Below, one piece after another: positions 57,051-64,000 of a stretch of 64,000 bases of DNA. The position numbers were made by a program, and so were the translations under genes. Source of the stretch: Neopararhizobium haloflavum. GTDB lineage: Bacteria > Pseudomonadota > Alphaproteobacteria > Rhizobiales > Rhizobiaceae. The stretch is taken from the NCBI RefSeq assembly GCF_002750855.1, contig NZ_NWUC01000001.1:434001-498000 (forward strand), in the 5' to 3' direction. The notes under the pieces are model-generated. The model worked only from the letters and a program-made list of their open reading frames with translations, was not told where the DNA came from and made no database searches. Position 1 is the first letter of the stretch. Every line of letters begins with the position of its first letter.

Positions 57051-58202
57051 ATGGTAAGCCGAGCTGAACGCGGGCCAGTCGCCGAATGGTTCTGGACCAT
57101 TGATCGCATCTTCCTGTTCGCCTTCGTGTTCCTGATGGGATTGGGGTTCATGATGTCGTTCGCCGCCAGCCCTTCGGTGGCCGAGCGGATCGGGCTCGAG
57201 AGCTTCTATTTCGTCAAGCGCCACGCCGTCTTCCTCTTCCCGACCCTTGCGGTCATGGTCGCCATCTCGTTCGCCTCGCCCCGGCAGGTCCGGCGCATGG
57301 CGCTGGTGATCTTCGCAGGTTCGGTCTTCCTCATGCTCGTGGCCCTGTTCTTCGGCGTCGAGGTCAAGGGATCGCGTCGATGGGTCTCGATCGCGGGCCT
57401 TTCGGTTCAGCCATCGGAATTCATGAAGCCGGCCTTCGTCATCATCTGTGCCTGGCTCTTCTCGGAACACGCCCGCCAGCCGGAGATTCCCGGCAATCTC
57501 TTCGCCATCATCCTTTTCGGCATCGTCGCTGCGCTGCTGGTCGCCCAGCCGGACCTGGGGCAGACCGTGCTGGTGACGGCAATCTGGGGCGGCATGTTCT
57601 TCATGGCCGGGATGCCGTGGCTCTGGATCATCGTTCTTGGCGGGCTCGGCGCGGCAGGGTTCGTTTCTGCCTATTTCGTCTTCCCGCACGTGGCCGGCCG
57701 CATCGATCGATTCCTGACCGGCGAGGGCGACACCTATCAGGTGGATACGGCGCGAGAGGCCATCGTTCGCGGCAATTGGTTCGGCCAGGGTCCGGGCGAG
57801 GGAACAATCAAGCGCATCCTTCCAGACAGCCACACGGACTTCATTTTCGCCGTCGCGGCAGAGGAATTCGGGATCATCTTCTGCATGGTTCTCGTCGCCA
57901 TCTTCGCTTTCATCGTCCTTCGCGGGCTGTCGCATGCGAGCCGTGAGCGAGACGATTTCACCCGTCTCGCCATCGCAGGCCTCGTGCTCCTCATCGGTTT
58001 TCAGTCCATGATCAACATCGCGGTCAATCTCGAACTCATGCCGGCCAAGGGCATGACGCTGCCGCTGATCTCCTACGGCGGATCCTCGATGGTGGCGATC
58101 GCAATCTCGGTCGGGTTTCTCCTGGCCCTCACGCGTCGGCGACCGGAAAAGCGGGCGCATGAGCGCCGGCTGTTCCGAGGCAATTTCGTGCCCGCCGAAT
58201 AG
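57051..58202 (+). CDS. ftsW: Septal peptidoglycan glycosyltransferase FtsW
   Basis: FtsW is the SEDS-family polymerase making septal glycan strands with FtsI. The 383-residue polytopic protein shows SEDS motifs GSRRWVSIAGLSVQPSEFMKP, AQPDLGQTVL, DSHTDFIFAVAAEEFG and KGMTLPLISYGGSSM. AAGGAG precedes the ATG at 57051. murG begins 18 bp after the stop. Confidence 0.97.
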   Translation: MVSRAERGPVAEWFWTIDRIFLFAFVFLMGLGFMMSFAASPSVAERIGLESFYFVKRHAVFLFPTLAVMVAISFASPRQVRRMALVIFAGSVFLMLVALFFGVEVKGSRRWVSIAGLSVQPSEFMKPAFVIICAWLFSEHARQPEIPGNLFAIILFGIVAALLVAQPDLGQTVLVTAIWGGMFFMAGMPWLWIIVLGGLGAAGFVSAYFVFPHVAGRIDRFLTGEGDTYQVDTAREAIVRGNWFGQGPGEGTIKRILPDSHTDFIFAVAAEEFGIIFCMVLVAIFAFIVLRGLSHASRERDDFTRLAIAGLVLLIGFQSMINIAVNLELMPAKGMTLPLISYGGSSMVAIAISVGFLLALTRRRPEKRAHERRLFRGNFVPAE

Positions 58203-58220
58203 ACTGCCGGAGTCCAATAC

Positions 58221-59342
58221 GTGTCAGATCTGATCCTGCTATCGGCCGGCGGCACCGGCGGCCATCTGTTTCCCGCTGAAGCGCTGGCGCATGAACTGCG
58301 TCGGCGGGGCCATGCCGTCGATCTCGTGACCGACGAACGCGCGGCGCGCTATGCGCAGAGCTTTCCGGCGGACCATGTTCACGTGGTCCGTTCGGCGACG
58401 ATCTCGTCGAAAAACCCGATCGCAGCTGCGCGGTCGCTGCTGACGCTCGTCTCGGGTATCCGGCAGTCCGGCAAACTGATTCGTCGTCTGCGCCCGGCAG
58501 CGGTCGTCGGCTTCGGCGGATATCCGACACTGCCGCCCGTCTATGCCGCGACCCGCGCGGGCGTGCCAACGATGATCCACGAGCAGAACGCCGTGATGGG
58601 TCGCGCCAATCGCCTTCTGGCTTCGCGGGTCGATGCCATTGCCGGCGGATTTCTGCCCGAAGGGTCCGGCGCGCACCAGGCCAAGACGGTGACGACCGGC
58701 AATCCCGTGCGCCCCGCCGTTCTTGAAGCCGCCGCTTCGCCTTATCGCGCCGCGCACGGCAGCGAGCGGTTCAATCTCGTCGTGTTCGGCGGCAGCCAGG
58801 GCGCGCGCTTCTTCTCCGAATCGATCCCCGCTGCGCTGGACCTTCTGACGGATGAGGAGCGCTCGCGCCTCGTCGTGACCCAGCAGGCCCGCCGCGAGGA
58901 CGAGGCGGAGGTCACCGCGTTCTACCGCACCCGTGGCATCGAAGCGGACGTCTCGCCGTTCTTTGCCGATATGGCGGCACGAATCGGCGCGGCACAACTG
59001 GTGATCAGCCGCTCTGGTGCTTCCACCGTTTCGGAGATTTCGGTTATCGGGCGGCCAGCCATTCTCGTGCCCTATCCCCACGCCCTCGATCACGATCAGG
59101 CTGCCAACGCCGCCGCCCTGATGGCAAAGGGTGGCGCTGAAGTCATCGCCCAGAGCGCGCTTTCCAGCACACGTCTTGCCGATCTTATCGGTTCGGCAAT
59201 GCGCGAGCCGGACCGGTTGGCAGAAACGGCGGGCCGGGCCAGGGCAGCGGGGAAGCCGGATGCAGCGGCCTTGCTCGCCTCGATGGTAGAAGCTATTGCG
59301 GACGGCATGAGCATCACAGCGTTCAAGGATAATCGTGCATGA
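58221..59342 (+). CDS. murG: UDP-GlcNAc:lipid I N-acetylglucosaminyltransferase MurG
   Basis: MurG converts lipid I to lipid II at the cytoplasmic membrane face. The 373-residue GT-B enzyme has [15 protein letters not shown] at the N-terminus, [37 protein letters not shown] and the donor-site [11 protein letters not shown] with YPHALDHDQ. The start is GTG at 58221, with CCGGAG upstream. It overlaps murC by four bases. Confidence 0.97.
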   Translation: MSDLILLSAGGTGGHLFPAEALAHELRRRGHAVDLVTDERAARYAQSFPADHVHVVRSATISSKNPIAAARSLLTLVSGIRQSGKLIRRLRPAAVVGFGGYPTLPPVYAATRAGVPTMIHEQNAVMGRANRLLASRVDAIAGGFLPEGSGAHQAKTVTTGNPVRPAVLEAAASPYRAAHGSERFNLVVFGGSQGARFFSESIPAALDLLTDEERSRLVVTQQARREDEAEVTAFYRTRGIEADVSPFFADMAARIGAAQLVISRSGASTVSEISVIGRPAILVPYPHALDHDQAANAAALMAKGGAEVIAQSALSSTRLADLIGSAMREPDRLAETAGRARAAGKPDAAALLASMVEAIADGMSITAFKDNRA

Positions 59343-60751
59343 AGATGCCGCAGACCATCGGCCTCGTCCATTTCGTCGGCATTGGCGGCATCGGCATGAG
59401 CGGCATTGCGGAAGCACTGCACACGCTTGGCTACAGTGTGCAGGGCTCGGATCAATCCGACAGCGCCAATGTGCAGCGACTGCGCCAGAAGGGCATCGAC
59501 GTTCATGTCGGCCACCGCGCTGAAAACATCGGCGCGGCCGAGGTCGTCGTGGTTTCCACAGCGATTCGCAAGGACAATCCCGAGTTGATCGCCGCGCGCG
59601 AGAAGCTTCTTCCGATCGTGCGGCGCGCCGAGATGCTGGCCGAGCTTATGCGTTTTCGCAATGCGGTCGCGATCGGCGGCACCCATGGCAAGACGACGAC
59701 CACGTCCATGGTCGCGGCGCTTCTCGATGCCGGCGACCTGGATCCGACGGTGATCAACGGCGGCATCATCAACGCCTACGGCACCAATGCGCGGATGGGC
59801 GCGGGCGACTGGATGGTCGTGGAAGCGGACGAATCAGACGGCACGTTCCTCAAGCTTCCCGCAGATGTCGCTGTCGTTACCAATATCGATCCGGAGCATC
59901 TCGACCACTACGGCTCCTTCGAGGCGGTGCGCGCAGCCTTCGCGCAGTTTGTCGAGAATGTCCCGTTCTACGGGTTCGGGGTGATGTGCCTCGACCATCC
60001 GGAAGTGCAGTCGCTTGTCGGTCGTATCGAGGATCGGCGGGTCGTGACCTATGGTGAGAATCCACAGTCGGACGTGCGTTTCATGAACCACCGCATGGAC
60101 GGCCCGGTGTCGGTCTTCGACATCGCGATCCGCCGGCGCCAGCGGGACGACGGCGTGGAAATTCGCGATCTTCGATTGCCGATGCCAGGACGCCACAATG
60201 TTTCCAACGCCACCGCTGCAATTGCCGTCGCAACGGAGCTTGGCGTCAGCGCCGAGCAGATCAGGCAGGGCCTTGCATCCTTCGGCGGCGTCAAGCGCCG
60301 TTTCACGAACACGGGCACCTGGAAGGGCGTCGAGATATTCGACGATTACGGCCATCACCCGGTCGAGATAAAGGCCGTGTTGTCGGCCGCGCGCGACGCC
60401 TGCAAGGGTCGCATTCTTGCGGTCGTCCAGCCGCACCGTTTCACGCGTCTCCAGAGCTTGTTCGACGACTTCGCCGCCTGCTTCAACGATGCAGACACGG
60501 TTATCCTCGCACCGGTCTACACTGCAGGTGAACAGCCGATCGAAGGAATCGATTCGACCTCGCTCGCCGCGCGGATGCGCGCCGGGGGGCACCGGGACGT
60601 GCGCCTCGTCGAGGGACCGGAGCAGCTTGCGCCGATCATCGCCGCGAGTGCAGAGGCGGGCGACTACGTCGTCTGTCTCGGCGCCGGGTCGATCACCTAC
60701 TGGGCCGCCGCGCTGCCTCAGGAACTCGCTGAACTCGGGGGAGAGACCTGA
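59339..60751 (+). CDS. murC: UDP-MurNAc:L-alanine ligase MurC
   Basis: MurC adds the first amino acid of the stem peptide. The 470-residue protein has the N-terminal [14 protein letters not shown] nucleotide fold, the ATP loop [34 protein letters not shown] and the C-terminal [12 protein letters not shown] and [15 protein letters not shown]. It overlaps murG (ATGA) and murB (TGATG). Confidence 0.97.
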   Translation: MKMPQTIGLVHFVGIGGIGMSGIAEALHTLGYSVQGSDQSDSANVQRLRQKGIDVHVGHRAENIGAAEVVVVSTAIRKDNPELIAAREKLLPIVRRAEMLAELMRFRNAVAIGGTHGKTTTTSMVAALLDAGDLDPTVINGGIINAYGTNARMGAGDWMVVEADESDGTFLKLPADVAVVTNIDPEHLDHYGSFEAVRAAFAQFVENVPFYGFGVMCLDHPEVQSLVGRIEDRRVVTYGENPQSDVRFMNHRMDGPVSVFDIAIRRRQRDDGVEIRDLRLPMPGRHNVSNATAAIAVATELGVSAEQIRQGLASFGGVKRRFTNTGTWKGVEIFDDYGHHPVEIKAVLSAARDACKGRILAVVQPHRFTRLQSLFDDFAACFNDADTVILAPVYTAGEQPIEGIDSTSLAARMRAGGHRDVRLVEGPEQLAPIIAASAEAGDYVVCLGAGSITYWAAALPQELAELGGET

Positions 60752-61722
60752 TGCGCGAGGACCGAGGCGCCAGATTGCTCGAACGTCTGCAGGACCGTTT
60801 CACAGAAATCCGTGGCCGGCTGACGCCGGATGCCGGGATGGACAAGATCACCTGGTTTCGGGTCGGCGGCACGGCGGACATTCTTTTTCAGCCGGCCGAT
60901 AGCGAAGACCTTTCGAGCTTCCTGCGCGCTTTGCCCGAGGATGTCCCGCTGATGGTCGTCGGCATCGGGTCGAACCTGCTGATCCGCGACGGCGGCATTC
61001 GCGGTGTCGTCGTGCGGCTGTCGGCGAAGGGCTTCGGCGAGGTTCGGCAGGCCTCCGATACCCGGCTGGTGGCCGGTGCCGCCACGCCCGACAAGCGTGT
61101 CGCTGCAGCCGCGCTTGAGGCGGGGATCGGCGGACTTCATTTCTATCATGGTATTCCCGGCGGCATCGGAGGTGCCTTGCGCATGAACGCCGGCGCAAAC
61201 GGGGTCGAGACCAGAGAAAGGGTCGTCGAGGTCCATGCGATCGATCGCAAGGGCGACGGCCACGTCTTCTCCAAAGCCGATATGGGCTATGACTACCGGC
61301 ACTCGTCCGCGCCGCGCGATCTCATCTTCACCCATGCCGTGTTCGAGGGTTTTGCAGCCGATCGCGACGAAATCCGCTCGCAGATGGACGCCGTGCAGCA
61401 TCACCGGGAAACGGTGCAGCCGATCCGCGAAAAAACGGGTGGCTCGACCTTCAAGAATCCGCCCGGTTCATCGGCCTGGAAAGAGATCGACAAGGCCGGC
61501 TGCCGTGGCCTGACGATCGGCGGCGCGCAGATGTCGCCCATGCATTGCAATTTCATGATCAATACGGGGCAGGCGGGCGGTTACGAGCTGGAGTTTCTTG
61601 GCGAGACCGTGCGCGAGCGTGTGCTGGAGGCCTCCGGCATCAAACTCGATTGGGAGATCAAGCGTCTCGGCGAGTTCCAGCCCGGCAAGATGGTGCAGGA
61701 ATTTCTCGGGCAACTGATTTGA
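60751..61722 (+). CDS. murB: UDP-N-acetylenolpyruvoylglucosamine reductase MurB
   Basis: MurB is the FAD enzyme that completes UDP-MurNAc synthesis. The 323-residue protein has [41 protein letters not shown] and the active-site region [18 protein letters not shown] with a catalytic serine. The ATG shares a base with the murC stop. A 237-bp gap follows, the largest inside the cluster. Confidence 0.97.
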   Translation: MREDRGARLLERLQDRFTEIRGRLTPDAGMDKITWFRVGGTADILFQPADSEDLSSFLRALPEDVPLMVVGIGSNLLIRDGGIRGVVVRLSAKGFGEVRQASDTRLVAGAATPDKRVAAAALEAGIGGLHFYHGIPGGIGGALRMNAGANGVETRERVVEVHAIDRKGDGHVFSKADMGYDYRHSSAPRDLIFTHAVFEGFAADRDEIRSQMDAVQHHRETVQPIREKTGGSTFKNPPGSSAWKEIDKAGCRGLTIGGAQMSPMHCNFMINTGQAGGYELEFLGETVRERVLEASGIKLDWEIKRLGEFQPGKMVQEFLGQLI

Positions 61723-61763
61723 CCGGGCGAACCGGCGCATCCGCGATTTGCCAACCCCTGTGA

Positions 61764-61909
61764 AATCACATGTGATTCCGCGGAGTCATTGAGGGGTTGC
61801 CACCGAATCCACTCTCTGATTCTTTGGCCAAAAGCGTTTCCGTTCACTGAGTCGCGGCGTCAGGGCCGCACGGTCCGTCGGCAAGGGGCTGGCGATGAGA
61901 CTCGGACTC
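61764..61909. promoter_or_regulatory. Regulatory region ahead of ddl with seven GANTC sites and palindromes
   Basis: The murB-ddl gap holds GANTC at 61774, 61783, 61805, 61818, 61849, 61899 and 61905. GANTC is the target of the alphaproteobacterial cell-cycle methylase CcrM. It also holds AATCACATGTGATT (61764-61777), a 14-bp perfect palindrome, TTTGGCCAAA (61823-61832), and an outer inverted repeat AACCCCT/AGGGGTT (61753-61759 and 61792-61798). It probably contains a promoter for ddl-ftsQA; I could not assign -35/-10 boxes. Confidence 0.6.
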
Positions 61910-61959
61910 AATCCGGCGGTTCGTTGCGGGCGACCAGTAGTGCGTGAGAGGGGATCGGG

Positions 61960-62886
61960 ATGTCGAGAAGCCATGTGGCGGTGCTGATGGGCGGATTCTC
62001 TTCCGAGCGTCCCGTCAGTCTGTCCTCGGGCAAGGCCTGTGCGGATGCGTTGGAGGCGGCGGGCTACAGGGTCACGCGCATCGACGTCGACCGGGATGTG
62101 TCCTCCGTTCTTGCCGATCTGCGCCCCGATGTCGTTTTCAACGCGCTCCATGGTCCTTTCGGCGAAGATGGCACCATCCAGGGGGTGCTGGAATATCTGG
62201 GAATCCCCTACACGCACTCCGGCGTGCTGGCTTCGGCCCTGGCGATGGACAAGGAGCAGTCCAAGAAAGTCGCGAAGGCGGCCGGGGTTCCGGTGGCCGA
62301 ATCGAAGGTCATGGACCGGTTCGAATTCGGCTCTTCCCACCCCATGCCTCCACCCTACGTCGTCAAGCCGGTCAACGAGGGGTCGAGCTTTGGCGTCGTG
62401 ATCGTCCAGGAGGGGCAGTCGCATCCTTCACAGGTGATCACTTCTGACGAATGGAAGTATGGCGATCGGGTCATGGTCGAGCGATTCGTCGCCGGACGCG
62501 AATTGACCTGCGCGGTCATGGGTGACGTGGCACTTGGCGTTACCGAGATCATTCCGGTTGGCCACAGCTTCTATGATTACGATTCAAAATACGTGGCGGG
62601 ACAGTCAAAACACGAACTGCCGGCAAAAATTTCACCAAATATTTACCAAAAAATACAGACACTGGCGCTCAAGGCACACAGGGCAATCGGATGCCGCGGC
62701 GTCAGTCGATCAGACTTCCGGTACGACGACCGCTTCTCCGAAGATGGCGAAATAATCTGGCTGGAAATCAATACGCAGCCGGGCATGACGCCAACCTCTC
62801 TCGTGCCGGAAATCGCCCTGCATGCCGGTCACGGCTTCGGCGAATTGTTGACCTGGATGGTGGAGGACGCTTCTTGTTCGCGTTGA
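61960..62886 (+). CDS. ddl: D-alanine:D-alanine ligase Ddl
   Basis: Ddl joins two D-alanines for the MurF reaction. The 308-residue ATP-grasp protein has [44 protein letters not shown] and the metal/substrate site [20 protein letters not shown] at 61960 follows GAGAGGGG. Codons around 62581-62660 are markedly richer in A and T than the rest. Its 3' end overlaps ftsQ by 13 bp. Confidence 0.96.
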   Translation: MSRSHVAVLMGGFSSERPVSLSSGKACADALEAAGYRVTRIDVDRDVSSVLADLRPDVVFNALHGPFGEDGTIQGVLEYLGIPYTHSGVLASALAMDKEQSKKVAKAAGVPVAESKVMDRFEFGSSHPMPPPYVVKPVNEGSSFGVVIVQEGQSHPSQVITSDEWKYGDRVMVERFVAGRELTCAVMGDVALGVTEIIPVGHSFYDYDSKYVAGQSKHELPAKISPNIYQKIQTLALKAHRAIGCRGVSRSDFRYDDRFSEDGEIIWLEINTQPGMTPTSLVPEIALHAGHGFGELLTWMVEDASCSR

Positions 62887-63806
62887 TCGGTAAGGGTGCG
62901 TTGAGACGGGCATCGGCCGCAGCAGCCGGTGTGGCGGCTGGCCGCGATGCTGTTGTCCTGCCGCGCCCGCTGCGCCGGGTCGCGCGCTTCCTTTCAGCGC
63001 CCGGCATCAGCGATTGGCCGATCCCGCGCCACATCGGGGCTGTCGCGGCCCTGTCATTCCTTTCGGCGACCGGGGTCTACGGCATGGTCCTCGGCGGTCA
63101 CACCGATCATGTGCTGAGCATGGGGACGGCGGCTGCCGGCTTTGCGCTCGAGGACGTCGCGATCGTCGGCAACCGCGAGACATCGGAAATCGACGTACTT
63201 CAGGCGATCGGCCTTGATGGTGCCCGCTCGGTCGTGGTTCTCGATGCCGCAGCTGCACGCGAGGCGCTGCTGGCGCTGCCCTGGGTCGCGGACGTCAAGG
63301 TGCGCAAGATCTATCCAAGCAAGCTGGAGATCGACCTTCAGGAACGCGAGGCTTTCGCCATCTGGCAGAACGGCAGCGATCTCCTGCTGATCGAGAAGAA
63401 CGGCAACGTCATCGCCAAGATGGACGAACGCAAGTTCATCAATTTGCCATTCTATGTCGGTCTCGGAGCCGATCAGCTGGCTTCTCGGTTTGATCGGTTG
63501 TTCGAGGGGTATCCGGAGCTGAAGCAGCGGGTCCGGGCGAATGTGCGGGTCGCTGACCGCCGCTGGGATCTTTATCTCAAGAACGGCGTCGTCGTGCGCC
63601 TTCCGGAATCCGATCCCGCGGCGGCGGTCGCAGAGCTGGCAAAGCTCGATCGCGAGCGCGACCTGCTCTCGCGTGACCTCGCTGCCGTCGACATGCGGCT
63701 TTCCGATCGCATCACGATCCAACTGACGGAGGAATCGCTGGAGCGTCACCAGGCTGCCGTCGAGCAGCGTGCGAAAGACATCAAGGCGATGGAGCGGCGC
63801 ATATGA
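62874..63806 (+). CDS. ftsQ: Cell division protein FtsQ
   Basis: FtsQ is a bitopic divisome scaffold. The 310-residue protein has a basic cytoplasmic N-terminus, one membrane helix (about 63-80, [22 protein letters not shown]), a POTRA domain ([23 protein letters not shown]) and the FtsQ domain. The start is taken as TTG at 62874 because GGAGG lies seven bases upstream inside the end of ddl; no ATG or GTG fits. It overlaps ftsA by four bases. Confidence 0.93.
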   Translation: MFALIGKGALRRASAAAAGVAAGRDAVVLPRPLRRVARFLSAPGISDWPIPRHIGAVAALSFLSATGVYGMVLGGHTDHVLSMGTAAAGFALEDVAIVGNRETSEIDVLQAIGLDGARSVVVLDAAAAREALLALPWVADVKVRKIYPSKLEIDLQEREAFAIWQNGSDLLLIEKNGNVIAKMDERKFINLPFYVGLGADQLASRFDRLFEGYPELKQRVRANVRVADRRWDLYLKNGVVVRLPESDPAAAVAELAKLDRERDLLSRDLAAVDMRLSDRITIQLTEESLERHQAAVEQRAKDIKAMERRI

Positions 63807-64000
63807 GCTTGTTCGGTTCATCTTCTTTCGGGGTGCCCCGCATGCGGCCGCTCTCCTCCAAGCGGGCCAGCGTCGTGTCGGTTCTCGACATCGGCTCCTC
63901 CAAGGTCGTCTGCATGATCGGCCGACTGACGCCGCGTGAGGAAAGCCAGCTCCTGCCGGGACGGACCCACCGCATTGAGATCATCGGCATCGGCCACCAG
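63803..64000 (+). CDS. ftsA: Cell division protein FtsA, 5' part only
   Basis: FtsA is the actin-like ATPase that ties FtsZ to the membrane. The window holds only the first 66 codons: [21 protein letters not shown], then VVSVLDIGSSKVVCMIGRL, the actin-family phosphate 1 motif. The ATG overlaps the ftsQ stop (ATGA). The gene runs off the window end; ftsZ is expected next but not seen. Confidence 0.93.
   Translation, partial: MSLFGSSSFGVPRMRPLSSKRASVVSVLDIGSSKVVCMIGRLTPREESQLLPGRTHRIEIIGIGHQ

Overview
This window is a GC-rich chromosomal segment of an alphaproteobacterium, most probably of the order Hyphomicrobiales (Rhizobiales). The evidence is the gene order yqeY-dnaG-rpoD divergent from carA, the betICBA operon carrying choline sulfatase betC, the betaine-lipid pair btaA/btaB, an rnpB gene directly upstream of the division and cell wall (dcw) cluster, and a DUF6074 protein. 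No tRNA, rRNA, insertion sequence, prophage, CRISPR array or attachment site was seen. Genus cannot be fixed by reading alone.

Layout. 1-7.6 kb: a small membrane protein, a YjbQ protein, then the information-processing block rpoD, dnaG and a YqeY protein on the minus strand, with carA divergent. 7.6-10.7 kb: a MarR regulator divergent from a cytosolic Asp-box beta-propeller gene and a MoaD/ThiS-like gene, then DUF6074 and cysQ. 10.9-27.3 kb: an osmolyte region with a YehZYXW-type ABC importer, SelO, a phosphonate trio (DUF1045, phnM, phnN), the choline importer choXWV, and divergently betI-betC-betB-betA. 27.3-37.6 kb: mixed metabolism, including FucU, a DUF442 phosphatase-like protein, a TPP enzyme with an alpha/beta hydrolase, EttA, a MOSC protein, an ArsR-methyltransferase fusion with metF, a 25-residue membrane peptide and a fold-III PLP decarboxylase. 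37.6-47.1 kb: envelope and signalling genes (MltB-type and SLT-type transglycosylases, GH25 lysozyme, AmpD-type amidase, TerB-DnaJ protein, btaAB, a GGDEF-EAL protein). 47.2-64.0 kb: rnpB, then the dcw cluster mraZ-rsmH-ftsL-ftsI-murE-murF-mraY-murD-ftsW-murG-murC-murB-ddl-ftsQ-ftsA, the last cut by the window end.

How the parts work together. Choline-O-sulfate and choline are converted to choline, betaine aldehyde and glycine betaine by BetC, BetA and BetB. ChoXWV imports choline, and a second ABC importer can take up a ready-made osmoprotectant. A 20-bp perfect palindrome between choX and betI is well placed for BetI to control both directions. The btaAB pair makes the phosphorus-free lipid DGTS and has a good Pho box in front of it. 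The dcw cluster runs with stop-start overlaps almost throughout. It begins with four 10-bp-spaced MraZ boxes over a sigma-70-like promoter, and its only large internal gap, before ddl, holds seven GANTC (CcrM) sites in 136 bp.

The least explained items are the MarR / Asp-box propeller / MoaD-like set at 7.6-9.5 kb, the 25-residue peptide with an ideal Shine-Dalgarno at 36.0 kb, and the GANTC cluster before ddl.
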